DNA from: Hybos culiciformis
Lineage: Eukaryota > Arthropoda > Insecta > Diptera > Hybotidae
Length of the DNA stretch: 64,000 nucleotides
Reading direction: 5' to 3'
Assembly (NCBI GenBank): GCA_964007475.1
Contig: OZ023275.1
Coordinates: 12,999,829-13,063,828 of the forward strand
Positions 1-12,774 of this stretch are shown here, piece after piece. Position 1 is the stretch's first letter. Each line of letters begins with the position of its first letter. The notes beneath the pieces were generated by a model, which worked only from the letters and a program-made list of their open reading frames with translations, did no database searches and was not told the DNA's origin. The translations under genes were made by a program, and so were the position numbers.

Positions 1-2899
1 TTTTTTTAATTTTACAAAGAATTTTTTTTTAAATTTCAAACCAAACCATCTTTTATAAGTGTGTCACCCCATTCGCCAACCTACTTTCAAACCAAGAAAT
101 TCATGGTTGCTAACCTGAAGTGTAGCGAAGTTATAATTACCTACAAAGTCAACTACATAATCATTCTTTAGTCTTATTTATATAAGGTATACGTCATAAA
201 TTTTATATTATTACTAACTGTTTTGTTAGTAAACAATAATTTTTATCCTCCAAAAAATTTAATAGCAATTCAGTAGAACAATTAACATATTTACAATTGC
301 ATATTATATAATAAATAAGTATGAAAATTCGTATTTGAGCATACCATAATTAATATCAAATTGTTTTTATTCAAATTGTTTTGTGGGCTTTATTTTCAAT
401 TCTTGCAGAAATTGGTGAATAAAAATTAACAAAATAATGAACAGCGTAAATAGCAGAATGTGCTGACTTCACTGTTTTTAAAATGTGCAGGCTACAGGAA
501 ATATGAAAAAAGTTTACTATATATTGCCACTGCCAGGCAATTAAATAATTTTTTGTTTTTTTTTTCTATACACTAGATTTATGGTGGTTCTAAATTTATT
601 TATTTTTCTTGCTCTAAATTTTTTTTCCTGATAAAAAAAAACTCTATCGCAGAAATCTTAATTTTTATTTTAATAGAAGTTACATACAAAAAAATTATTA
701 TTTAATTCTAATATAAAAATAATAGTTCTAAAAAAAAACTCAAAATTAAAAATCAGATAATAAGTACCTATTTGGACGAAAATAAAATTCAAAAAAACAT
801 CAACAAAATTTAAAAATAAAAGTTATTATAGAGATTTCATAATTCATATTAAATTTATTAAATGAAATAAAAAAATTTAATAATCGGATTCTTACTGAAA
901 ACTCTTATGGCAATATAAAGTACACAACAAATTCAAATGTGTTCTTTTCTTTTTCATCATTATGGTTGGGAATTTCTTTTTTTCGCTCTTATAAAAAAAA
1001 AAGAGAAAATTATATTATTTATTTTTACCGATTCGTAATGGCTTCCAAAAAATTACCATGGTAACTTGTGTAAAACCATTTTAAATTTGATATGAAATAA
1101 AGTTGTTTCTTGTTTCATATTTTTTTTTACTCTCCTAACATAATATAGATTTCTTTCTCTATTTTATGAAATAAAAGAAAAATAATGATGGCCGATTTTT
1201 AAACCGTTTCAATAATGTAAAAAAACAATAATAATAACAATTTATAGCTAGCTAGAAGAAGAATAAATGTAAAACAAATTATTCACTGCTGCTGACTGCT
1301 GCTTACACTATATCACTAAATAATTATATTATGAATTATAATGATTAATATATGAAAATATCTTCTTTTTTTTAGAATGGTTAGTATTTTTGTTTGATGA
1401 TACTGGAAAATTGAACTGATATTATTATTATCTGTATTTTGCAAATAGTAAAAAAAATGTCTTTACAAAATAAAAAATAGGTACCTAGGTACCTATTTAA
1501 AATTTAATTATAGTAAAATACATCATCCTTATGTATTAAATTGTGTGATATATTAATTTAAAACTTGAACCTTGCCTTTTTAAGAAGATAGATGTACCCA
1601 TAGTACAGCGAGCGTACGGGTATTATACACAATCTCACTAAAATCTAAAATTATTCCTCAAACATTTAAAATTTGTAATTTTTAGCTAAATTTTTATTAA
1701 TTTTAAAAATATAAATTGTAAACTTGTGTTTTCACGCCTACAGAAGCTTCAAAATAGAACAATGAGATTACGAATAAATATATCTATGTAGGTAACTAAA
1801 ACTAGGTAGGTAGGGACTCTCCAATTTTAGAATAATAAAGTACCTATCTACCTACATAATATCGAAATGCGATAACAAAAATCCGTCCCCTATATAATAT
1901 ATCCAAACTAAAAATGTAAAAACGAGAACATGCTGATGTAGGTATTTAAAAGGATTTGGAACGTTTCAATGAATTTGCTATAAAAAGATTTAAGAGAAAA
2001 TTAATATTGAATTTAAAATCCAATGAAATTAATTAAAAATTGTAAATTAATACTAGATATAATATATATTATATAGGTAGGTACTTCGATTTGTGACTTA
2101 TATAAATGTAGAGTTTATTTTGGTATGTATAACGTATAATGTATGTAAATAAGTAACTTCATATAAATGCATGATTGAAAATTAAATTCGCTTAAGTACA
2201 TTACATATTTGTACAAGACACCAACAATCAGCCTAAGCTTTAACTATGTATGATGCTAAAAATTTATTTCCAACAACCCTTACAACTGAAAATTCTTTAA
2301 ATTTTTTTAGTAAAATTTTACATAAAATATAAATCATTATAAATCTGAATAAAATAATGATTAAATTATGAATAAAATAATTATTAAAGTAGGTATATCC
2401 AATTTTTAAATTTTCATTTCTTTTCAAATATAATTATATTTTTTTTTTTAAAAAATTCTTAAATTTATTTTTGCAGGAAAAAAAATTTATAAATTTTCCA
2501 TATACACAATGTCAAATTTGTATATATACCTATTACCATTTACATTTAGATTATCATATATATACCTCGGTATGCATAATACAACGGATACATTTTAACG
2601 TTGAAAAAATCAAAATAAGAATTTACTTAATCTTAAGAAAACTCACACGTACCTATTCTCATAAAAAAAAAGTTACATAACACATAATCAATGAGTTTTA
2701 AGTAAATTTCATTAATAAATTTTCTTTCTATGAGCAAAAATGTGCAAACAAACAAAAAAAAAATTTCATTATTATTTTTGTTTTTAATTTTTTGCAAAAA
2801 AAAAAAATTTTTATTTACAGCAGAAAAATCGATAGAGCTCCCCTGATAAATATTTACTAATAAAAATATACATACATACAGTCATACATATTTATGGTA
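1..2899. other. AT-rich non-coding stretch
   Basis: I see no gene here. The sequence is dominated by poly-A/poly-T and AT-rich words, and its short open frames are low-complexity Phe/Lys/Ile/Asn/Tyr translations. Positions 62-140 are somewhat richer in G+C but have no recognisable coding sense. GTAGGTA/TACCTAC words recur around 1480-1500, 1785-1860 and 2080-2092, often as short inverted pairs. Confidence 0.6.
1475..1498. repeat. Perfect 24-bp palindrome built from GTACCT/AGGTAC
   Basis: The two 12-base halves (AAATAGGTACCT and its reverse complement) abut with no spacer. The core is made of the GTACCT words that recur across the window, so this is probably a chance product of a local repeat word rather than a protein-binding site. 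Confidence 0.8.
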
Positions 2900-3384
2900 C
2901 AGTGCTAATTCGATTCTTGCATCATTCGATTATTGCGACAATTCGAAAAATGCAACCCTGATTTTTTTTATATGGGACATTCGATAATTGCAACTTTTTT
3001 CTTTTTTTAACTCTATAACTGCAACATTTTTTAAAAAAAAACCTAAAAAATCAAAAAAATTAGATGGAAAAGCGTTGTTACTGCTCGATAACGCCCCTTG
3101 TCACCCAAAAGCAGACGATTTAATTAGCAAAGATGGGAAAATAAAAGTCATGTGCTTCCCACCAAATTGCACAGCGTTAATTCAGCCTATGGACCAAAAT
3201 CTAACTAAGTAAATTTGTGAACATTATTTAAAATTAAATAAAATTTCTCAAAATAAATTTTATTTATTATTTTAGTATTAGAAGAAAGTTAAATTAATAA
3301 AAAAAAAATTCGAATATTGCACCAAATTCTGTAATTGCGACCATCACTGGTTTTCATTAGGTCGCAAGAATCGAATCAGCACTG
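2900..3384 (+). mobile_element. Non-autonomous pogo/Tigger-like (Tc1/mariner superfamily) DNA transposon, internally deleted
   Basis: The element is bounded by TA on both sides (2898-2899 and 3385-3386), the target duplication expected for Tc1/mariner/pogo elements. Its ends are inverted repeats: the left starts CAGTGCTAATTCGATTCTTG, and the right, reverse-complemented, starts CAGTGCTGATTCGATTCTTG, one mismatch in 20. The 485-bp length is far below an autonomous pogo/Tigger element, and the interior keeps only a short transposase piece. ATTCGAT/TTGCGAC words are repeated just inside both termini, perhaps as old transposase-binding repeats. It cannot move by itself. Confidence 0.85.
3060..3212 (+). 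pseudogene. DDE transposase fragment, pogo/Tigger/jerky-type
   Basis: The open stretch reads LDGKALLLLDNAPCHP, then roughly 14 residues later VMCFPPNCTALIQPMDQN, before a stop. In the DDE_1 domain shared by Tigger, pogo and jerky proteins, DNAPCH carries the second catalytic Asp and the PPN-TALIQPMDQ block carries the third acidic position. Both are present about 34 residues apart. The N-terminal HTH/CENP-B DNA-binding domains, the first catalytic Asp and the C-terminus are missing, so this is only a core remnant of roughly 50 residues. The frame is open a little further upstream (from 2988), but that part is Phe/Lys-rich and not family-like. No catalytically complete protein can be made. Confidence 0.85.
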
Positions 3385-3386
3385 TA

Positions 3387-6259
3387 TATATAGTTATTAT
3401 AATCCTGAAAGTTATGTATATATTTTAAGTAAGTATATAAAATATAGATATTTTAAAAATTCACATCTGTATCTATATTATAATATACATTAAAGTCTAT
3501 TTCTACAGTATCTACAACTTACATTAATGTAAGTATATATGTACTTAAATCTACGTTCTTACATATAAATAATATAAACAATATTAAGCTTTTAGTTTGT
3601 GTTTTTTTTTTGTATTTTGTATATATTGTATATATGGATATGTGATATAAACATAGTGAGGAAATATATAATTTTAGCTACCCACATTTAAGCCCTCTGT
3701 TATTTTCTTTTCGTATGCCTACTTATAAATAGATTATGTTTGTATACATATATCTATAACTATTTTAGATTTAAAAGAAAATACGAAAAAAGAAAAAGGA
3801 TAAAACAAGCAAATATTATATTAATACTAAAACCGAGACTAAAACAACAAATTTTAACTAAGTATGTTACCTAAATAATTCTCGGAAAGAACGAAAAAAT
3901 TTCAGTTTTACTTTAAATTTTGAATTTGCAACTTAAATTTTATATTTGTTGACTTTAAATTTAACATAAATATTATGAATATTATGAATAGTATGTATGA
4001 AATAAAAAATTACATTTTCTTGTAATACAATACTTTTTCTTTATTTTCCAAAATATTATATTGTTGTTGATATTTAAAAATTTGATGATGATGTTTATTT
4101 CTTTTTGTATTTTTATATATGCATTACTTCTTAGCCTTGGTAACAAAAAAAAATAGTAATAAAGAATTTTGAATGTTCTTCGATCCAATTTAATTTTTTT
4201 AATAGAGTTAACGTGAATCATAGATACATCGGTGCAAATTAGTACAATAGACACGACAATAATTCTAGATCTATCGGTTTTTGAAAATAACATATTCTCG
4301 AACATATTGCTACATAATCTACCTAGTGATATTGTGGTTATCCGTTAATATATACATAATATGGATTCGATTTCCAACAATGACTGATGTTTCTATTCTA
4401 TTTTACACTTGAAGTAACTCTTAATTAATGTTAACTTGGAATAGGATTAGGAAGAAAATCATTTTGACATTTTTTTTAAAGACATAAATTAGAATGCAGA
4501 TGCCGTACATACAAACTAAAAAGAAATTCCCTTCTCAGCGTATACCTACTTAGTACCTAAAAATACATAATTTGAATTATTTAAATAGGAACCTTTTCCA
4601 ACAAAAAAAATAAATAAAAAATACATAAAAATACATTTTAAATTTTTAAACATGGTGGTGGTAAAATAAAATTACATAAAACAAGGTTTTATATCATTTT
4701 TATTACTCTGTCTGTCTGTTATACTTGTATATTAAAAAATTCTTGAAAAAAAAAAAGAAAAGAATAAAGGATATTAGAAAGGATATTATAATGGTTATTT
4801 ATAGCTAATGGTGCGGCTTTTTAATTTTTAAAGTAAAAGAGCTCGTAAATTTTTTTTTTTTATATTTTAGCTATTTTTTTTTTCTTGAAAATACCCATAA
4901 TTTATATGGAAAATTTATATTTAATGTAATAAAATATAATTACATTTTTTCTTTGAAAGGAAAATATTGTTTTTTTTTTTTTTTATTTTGTGATGAATTT
5001 GAAAATTATAGAGTTTTTCTAATGAAAATTTAATGACTTTTGTGTTTTAGCTTAATATAAATTTATATATATTGAACTTATAAATGATTATGACTTCAAA
5101 GTTTGAAGCTCAGAAAAAAGGTTAACACTAGTCTTTAATTAACTTCTTATTTAGAATTTTTAATACTAACGAACAGGCTCTAACCCTCTAACGCCTCTAA
5201 CAAATTGTTTTTGAAATTATTCGATGAGACTTTTACAGAGTTATAAGGACTGTTTACACATTTATGAATAGTTAGATTAAATATGTACCTACAATTAAGT
5301 TGTATACGAACGAATCTCCAAACAGTTCAAAATAGAATAAAAAAATTATGGAAAATTTTAAAAATAGCGGAAAAACAAAGAAGAAGCCTTCTTAATTTAA
5401 TTTTTTTTTTTTTTGCATGGATGAAAAGAATAATGAAAAATACTTGCACATCAGATATACCTGCCTACAATGATTATATGCATGAATATTTATCTACTAC
5501 ATACGAACGGATGAAAATTTTTAGGTAGATAAAAATTTCTTAAATTATTCTGCAGATTTTTATATTGCAAGGCAAAATTCCAAATTCAGTAAAATTTTTT
5601 TTTTTTTTTAATATTTACATATAGGTACATAAATTTCATATTCTAGGTATAGTAACTCTTGAATAATTTTTTTCTTCATGAAAAGAAATTTCTCTGCACT
5701 GCGTTTCTTTTTCGCACATAAAAAAAAATACATTTCAAATGTTGTTGTACCCAATGACCATAATTTCCAAAATAATCAAGAGCCAAAGAATTTTTTTATG
5801 CTTAACAAGTACACGACGTTTTCAGCAATATTATAAAAATAAATAATATCAATTGTAAGTTAAATTTAGGTAGGTATATATAGTTTTGAATGAATAAGTA
5901 AGTATATAAGTAACGCAAATTTTAATTAATAATTTCAGAAAGGAAAATAATACTTAATATGTATCTGTATAGAGTTTAGAAATACTTAATCTGATAATAA
6001 TTGGAGCTTAAAGTCTCATTCCATTCTAAATGTCTACATACTTAAATACATCTAGGAAACCGAAAGAATATCCTTATACAAGTAGTTTTAAGAAGATACA
6101 TTTAGTTTAGATAGAACCAGAGATAGAATATTATTTTCTAAATCAGAACAGCCTTCTAACTGAACAAACATGGAACTATGCATATTAAAGCTTGATGACT
6201 CATGACCATGGTAGGTTCACTTAGAACAAAATTAATTTCAGTTTCTTAATGTGTTTCAC
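3387..6259. other. AT-rich non-coding stretch
   Basis: No gene, RNA gene or inverted-repeat element is supported. The region holds poly-T runs (for example near 4850, 4970 and 5405) and TATA/TACATA words. The longest open frames (4305-3982 minus, 5283-5528 plus) have low-complexity composition and no domain I recognise. Confidence 0.55.
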
Positions 6260-6272
6260 CTTTCAACCACAT
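6260..6272 (-). other. Weak ATG-to-splice-donor candidate (13 nt) after a GC-richer leader
   Basis: On the minus strand a GC-richer leader (about 6325 down to 6273, with GCCGG and GAGCGCCGC) runs into ATGTGGTTGAAAG followed by GTGAAAC. This could be a tiny first coding exon (M-W-L-K plus one base) with a GT donor. It is close to the background expectation, so I hold it only weakly. Confidence 0.15.
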
Positions 6273-6412
6273 GCGGCGCTCTTGTTTGTTTACGTTTTGT
6301 TTTATTGTCAACCCAGCCGGCTGAGCTTTTTTTCTTATTTATTTTTTTTTTGAAATAAAAGCGTTTGGACGTGTAGGTGATTTATTTTGAGAAAAAATTA
6401 TAAATATCTGGT

Positions 6413-6440
6413 AGAAATAAATAAATAAATAAATAAATAA
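6413..6440. repeat. (AAAT)n microsatellite
   Basis: There are about six or seven AAAT units with no interruption. A (TAA)n run follows at about 6541-6560. Both are simple repeats typical of AT-rich introns. Confidence 0.85.
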
Positions 6441-6814
6441 AAAAGTTGAATATATTTGAATTTTAATTGTGGATTTTATTTAAAAAGAAACAAAAACAAA
6501 AACAAAGTTGGATTTATTGCAATTTAAGTTAATTTAAGATTAATAATAATAATAATAATAAAAAATTTAAGATTATACATTTAATTTATTAATTAATTAT
6601 TATTGCAATAAAATAAATAGAATTTTAAGTGAAAATGTTAGAACACAATGTGATATGAACTAAAAAAATTAAGAAAATAAAAAATTTGCTATAAAAATAA
6701 ATTTATCTTTTATTCATAATCTTCTTTTTTTCCTGCAAATTTGAATTTTAATAATTTTATTTGAAATATTAGAAATAAATTGCCACCTACAAAAATTTTA
6801 TTTTTTTAGTTCAC

Positions 6815-6866
6815 CTTCCCTCCACAAATCCACCAGGCGCTGTAGTAGATCTTTTGAGTGGGCCAT
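6815..6866 (-). other. Candidate 52-nt first coding exon (ATG to GT donor)
   Basis: The minus strand reads ATGGCCCACTC at 6866 and encodes MAHSKDLLQRLVDLWRE plus one base, ending AAG|GTGAAC, an acceptable 5' splice donor. The codons are mixed in base composition (GCC, CAC, CTG, GTG, TGG), unlike the Lys/Phe/Asn junk frames around it. There is no convincing acceptor upstream, so it would have to be a first exon. Read through without splicing, the frame stops within six more codons (E-G-E-L-K-K-stop). I do not recognise the peptide. Chance or a dispersed repeat is a real alternative. Confidence 0.25.
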
Positions 6867-7552
6867 CTATTACTATATCTTATCTATGCTCATGACTCAA
6901 ATAAAATATCCAATATTTTTCACCATTTCATAGAAAATTTTTTTGTTTTAATAAATGAAAATTTTTTTAAGTATTTTATGAAATAAAAATTAACGTCCTT
7001 CATAAAAAAAATAAAATAATCTTTCAATAAAAATTTTTTTTTTAATATGCATTTGAATGAAAATATTGAATTAAAAAATTTGAGTAAAAATATTTTAATG
7101 ATTTTCATATCATTTGAAGTGAAAATGCTACCGCATACAACAAGGACAGTATATACTTTAACCTGGATTTTTTATTTTCAAAGTAAACAAAAATAAAATA
7201 TTATGTATACATACTGCTGAATGCCTGGATATTGGAAAACATGTAAAAAAAAAATAAAATAAAAATTCCAATATGCATTTACATGTGCAAACGAAATTTT
7301 ATGCTCAATGACTCTTTTAGGAATTAAATTTAATAATTTCATTTTCCCTTTTAATTTGAATGAACTAAGAACTATTATTCTAAAATTAAAGCTTAGAAAA
7401 CCGTCTAACTACAATTTTAGAACTTTATTTTCATTCTATAGAGATTGCAAAATTTACAATTCAATAAACTTAGGCCAATAAATTAAAAATCAGAATTAAA
7501 TTGGAATAATAACTAATATCAATTTACTTTAAAAGAAATTACTTTTCACCAT

Positions 7553-7790
7553 CCAATAATGAGATAAGAGAATCGTGTACTTGTTAAGTAAATTAATATT
7601 GCATTTCTACTTAGTAATATATACTTACGTAAGTAATTATTATGTAGATAAGTAAGTTTAATAAAACTTCAATTCTGAGACAAGAGAATCGTGTACTTCT
7701 AAAGGTATTAATAATATTGCATTTCTACTTAATAATATATACTTATGTAAATAATTATTATTTAGATAAGATAAGTAAGTTTAATAAAGC
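7553..7790. repeat. Tandem duplication of 116-bp period, two copies
   Basis: Copy 1 (about 7553-7668) and copy 2 (about 7669-7790) share AGAGAATCGTGTACTT, ATATTGCATTTCTACTTA, ATATATACTTA and the ending AAGTAAGTTTAATAAA in the same order, offset by 116 bases at the 5' side. The copies differ by scattered substitutions and small indels, so the duplication is not recent. No coding sense is apparent. Confidence 0.85.
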
Positions 7791-10700
7791 TGTGCATGTA
7801 TAAATAAATTTCAAATATACTTTGAATGTCAAAACCGGTCAAAACTATAGAAGAAAAATTTTATAAATAATGTATAATTATACATACAATAATTTAAAAC
7901 GTAAAAACACTAACAAAAATTATCTCTTGAAGAATATAATTTGAAAGTTTTTAATTTAAAAATAGAAATAAAAATAAATTTGAAAAAAAAAATTAATGAT
8001 GCCTAATGTTTGTATATTATGTACGATTTAGAATGTGCACTATACTTTATAAATTTAGATTAAGAGTTTAATAAAGTCATTAAAATAAATTTGATTGAGC
8101 GTAAAAATAAATGCATTTATTCTTATTCATCAAGTCGATATCAGTTAAAATTAAGATATCGAATGTAATCATCTTCATTAAAATGTAATAAATTAAATTT
8201 AAGTAAGTACATAAAGCTTTAATTTTGTATTTTAAAGTTATATAAAACGAGGTTTAAAATTTATAGGTATGTATTTCTTAAAAAAAAAGTATTTTAATTT
8301 TTGTTTTTTTTTTCTAAAATAAATAATTTTCCTTATGCTTTATAGGTACATCAAAAATATTTGCACTTCTACCTCGAATGCAACTGAATTTCGTTTATAT
8401 TTGTATTTTTCATTCAGAAAATATTTTCATTCATTTTTCTCTTGGGAATTTCTTCGTTTTTTTTTTCGATGATTATACAATAAACATGCATTTACATATT
8501 ATAATCATAAATTTTCTTAATATTTTTATTTTAGTATTTTATTTAGTACAAAAGTATGAAAAAACTATTTTGTACAATTCAAAATTTGAACAAAAAAAAA
8601 AAATGCATATTTTATAAGTAAATAAACAAGGAAAATCATTGCATGAAATTATTCAACTCTGTATAAATTTGTTGAACTAGGTATATGTTTAATGCAAAAA
8701 TCTTTATATATAAAAATAAAAGAAAAATACATGTAAGTAGCAAAGTGTTAAAATGTTAATATTTAATAGTATCTTTTAGTGTGATTTCTGATATGGAAAC
8801 GTTCTGTATGAATCACTGAAGTTACTTTTGCAATAATTTTAACTTTCAGTACTTATATTTACGTGCATTTAGTTGAAAAGTATAATTATGATCATAGTGT
8901 GGAAAAGTTTTTCACTTGAAGATTTCAATTATTATTGTACCTCTAGATGTGAATGATGGATATTTGAAGAATTATCATTATTATTATTAAGATTGCGACA
9001 GTATCAGGAATGATGGATATGTGAAGAGTTATAATTATACATTAAAAAGCAGATCTATTTATAAAAATATTATTATTGACAATGACACGTTAAAAATGTC
9101 TTCGGTTTCACATTAAAAGTTACTTATTTATAGTCACAAAACATCAAAAAAAAAAGCATTCTGCCTTCTAGAAACCGATGTAATGTGAAAAACATGTACA
9201 TCAAAAATTTAAAAAACATCATTGACGATATATCAAAAACCAAACCTATATAAAACTGTACAAGGTTACTAATATCATTATTTTATATTATATCTAAAAG
9301 AATACGTTCTTTAATTCAAAAATAAATTTAAGAACTAAGTATTTTGTTTGGGGGGAAATTTAATAAATATTCAGAAAATTTAATTATCTTAAATTTTAAG
9401 AATAGAAAATAAAAGAACTTAACTTAATTTTCCTTTTTTCTGCTTCAAAAAACAAAAAAAAAAAAAAAACTTTTTTCTTTCATTACAACAGAAACAAAAA
9501 AAATAAACAACTTTAGGTAGTACCTTATTTCGCATATTTATTATTTTGGACCAAACAAAATTTATGTAGATATGCATTGTATATATAAATATAAAATATA
9601 GATAAGTATGTATATATACAACACACAAAATTACCAGATATTTTCATATTTATATGTTTTAAAGATATTCAACATACATACATTTTATTATTATTTATAC
9701 TTATACATTTTTTTTTTGTAAATGAAAGGGAATCTAAATTGCCAAATCATCATATTATAGAAATGAATTTACTGAACGGAAAAAAAAAATAAATAAATAA
9801 AGATCCAAATTCCATGGAATATAATAATGAAAGCTATACACGTTCAACTACATACAATATGCAGTCATAAATATATATATATAAGTATCTATGATGTATA
9901 GTACATAAACCTTTTTTATTTTTATTTTTTTTTACATTTCTGTAAAAGACGTACCCGAGCAGAATATTAAAACAGGTTGACTTAGGGAAGGGTTTTTATA
10001 TATATTTTGATCGTTTCTTCTTTTTTTTCTCTTTTTTTGCATAAAATACTTTTTCGACGGATGTTTTTTTTTTATGTTGGTTTTTATTAGGTTTTTTTTT
10101 TAATAGCTTAGTTGATGTTGCTATAAAAACAGATTAGTATATAAGTAAGTATATTATATTTTTAAGTAAAGGTAAGTAAATTTTAGATAGACAAACAAGA
10201 CTACTATATTATTTCCTTAGAGACATGTGTGTGTAGTATAATCCGTATTTCAAATTCTTTTCCTAGAATAAAGTTATTTTTAGAGATTAAAAGTATGTAT
10301 ATTTGAAAACATTTTTATAATATCACATTTTTATTAACTCAATTTTTGTTTCGCAAGCATTAAAATATAAATATTTAGAAAATTATGTATTATCAGAAAA
10401 TAAGTCTTTTTAAAAAAAAAAAAACTTTGGCCGCTTGAGAGCTTCTTAATTCAATATTTCTTTATGACTATTTCAGTGTTAGGCGGGTAGACAGACGGTT
10501 AGACAGCCGAACGATAGTACGAACTACGAACCGTATGAACACAAGCTGGACTTGGTCATAATGAAAACATATAAACTTTTATAATTTTTTTTTATGGAAA
10601 AATCCCTAGAATTAGTACTGATTGTATCTATATAAAAATATCATTTAAATATTTTCTTAGCAACTCTAGAGTTTCATGTAAATATCGCATTAAATAAAGA

Positions 10701-12383
10701 TGATTGTTCTAGTTAGGTTAGGGATCATATCAATGTAAACTAAAATCAATTACTTATAATTTAAAATAAAAGGCTCAAAAATTTCGAGGTAAACATTTTG
10801 TTGATAAAACCATTTTATAAAGCATTCTATATTTCGCGACCTTAAAATGCGAAAGAAAATAATAATTATAGTTAAAGAAAAATGTGATAAAAATTCAGAA
10901 TGAAAATTTACAGATAAGCTTCATTCAACATTGTACAGACGATTATTTTTTTTAGAATTTTAATTTAGACAAAAAAAAAACGAAGATAATTTAATAAAGG
11001 AAAGAAAAGGAAATCTTGAAATGCCAGTCATTTCTTCTTTGACGTAAAATATTTCATTTGAATTTATCATAGACAACATTTAAACATAATGCTGATTTTT
11101 TTGAAGGAATTTTTTTTTTATATTTTTTGAAGGTTTTTCTTTCCTTTTATTTTTATGTGGAGATAAAAAAATAAATCTCTGTTACATAATATACATATTT
11201 ATATATTATGTTTTTTACATCTTGACAAAAAAATAAATAAATTGACAAAAACAAAATTAAATAACACAGAAAATTTCAATTCAAATTATCCTTAAAAAAA
11301 AAAAAATAGAATTATATTCATAATTATATTTTTTATTTTATTTTTTTTCTCGAAAAGATTTTTTATTTTGTTCTTCTAGTGTTCTCAATTATTCTAACTT
11401 ACTTATTTTCTTTTTTATTTCAATTTTTTTTTTTGTTTATTATTTTGTAATAAGTTTACATGGTTTTCAAACTTTGCTTATTCATCATATATAATAAAAT
11501 TGACCATAGCAAATAAATTTTATTTAAATTTCATACATTAACTAAGAGCAATTACGTTTTGCAAACATAACATATATTAGATATGCAACAAAATACAATA
11601 TGTCATATACACTTAATATGACAAACTCGAGAACAAACTATGTAGCAGACATGTCAAACATACATTATATAAATATTCAATAACTCTTATGTTAATTTCT
11701 AAACATGAACTCTGTAACAAATTTTATAATATTAACTATTCTGAAAATTCTTTATTGAAGTAATATTAAAATAAATAAGTAAATTCATCGACCTACTTTG
11801 CAACTTTTCTTATAGAATTAGGACAATTTTGTCAAAATACGATCTTTGAAATAAAGTTATTAGTAGTTACATACTTCTACTTGCATAGTAAATTTTGTTC
11901 AATTAGGTATATTTCATTTTATCTTCCACCAATAGATAGAATCAGAAATTTATTATAATTTCAGTTAGTTTCCTTTATTATTATTTGGCGATTATTTGAA
12001 AATTTTATTTTCTTCAAACTTAATTGATTTATCTTAAAGAAAAACTGATTTTTTCATATAAACTAAAAATATTAAGTTATTCTTTCATTGATATTTTCGC
12101 ACAATACTTCTTCCTTATACATAAAAACATTTAGGTACCAATTGAAAGAATATAATACAAAAAAAAGAATGACTTAGTAAATTCCAAGGATATTTTTAAT
12201 CGAAAAGTGTAGGAGGATGCTAAAAAAAATTCTTTTAAATAATATGCCATTACCACAAGCTTTATAAATTATATTTTTCTAACCGAAATATTTTACCCTA
12301 AAAGCAATTACTCAGAATTTTTTCATGAATTTCCTTTTTTTTTTTATCTTCTTGGGGATGTTAAAATTTAAAGATATACTTAT
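7791..12383. other. AT-rich non-coding stretch
   Basis: No gene is visible. A short tandem duplication of about 58 bp lies at 8949-9030, where the word AATGATGGATAT is followed by TTGAAGA or GTGAAGA. Positions 10440-10560 are GC-richer, with reiterated TAGACAG words, and unexplained. The rest is homopolymer runs and TATATA/TACATA words. Open frames at 8378-8617 (plus) and 9628-9419 (minus) are low-complexity. Confidence 0.5.
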
Positions 12384-12774
12384 ATATCGTCGGTCGGCGA
12401 CGCAAACCTCGTAAGTCTGTTTTTGAAAATTTTACAGGAGACACAAAAAACTGTATTATTCTTATTATTATAATTAGCACAAAATTGCTTAAGATTGGCC
12501 AATTTCGAAGCGATATGGATTGAATAAAATCTGTAGCTTCTTACGAAGATTAGTACATTACCTTAGTTTCAAAAATGTGCAAGGTTTGGCCACAAAAGCT
12601 CCCCACCTAAATTTTCGTTTTTTTTTTTTTCGACAATAAAAGTGCGTAAAAAATATTTAGAGAATTTTTATGAATGTAGATCGACGCAGATCAACAAAAA
12701 GGGCAGGAAAATGTAAAAAAACACGTTTTGTAAAAAACAAGACTTACGAGATTTGCGTCGCCGACCGACGATAT
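12384..12774. mobile_element. MITE-like element with ~40-bp terminal inverted repeats
   Basis: The left end begins ATATCGTCGGTCGGCGACGC. The reverse complement of the right end gives the same 20 bases, then AAATCTCGTAAGTCTTG against the left AAACCTCGTAAGTCTG. The arms are therefore about 40 bp with very few mismatches, in a 391-bp element with no coding capacity. The extreme ends also contain their own small inverted repeat (CGTCG...CGACG), so each terminus can fold. The flanking ATAT on both sides may be a target duplication but is ambiguous in this composition, so I cannot assign a superfamily. Confidence 0.8.

Noticed and set aside
3982..4305. 107-codon minus-strand open frame
   Set aside because: Ile/Lys/Phe/Asn-rich translation of AT-rich DNA with no motif, signal or repeat support.
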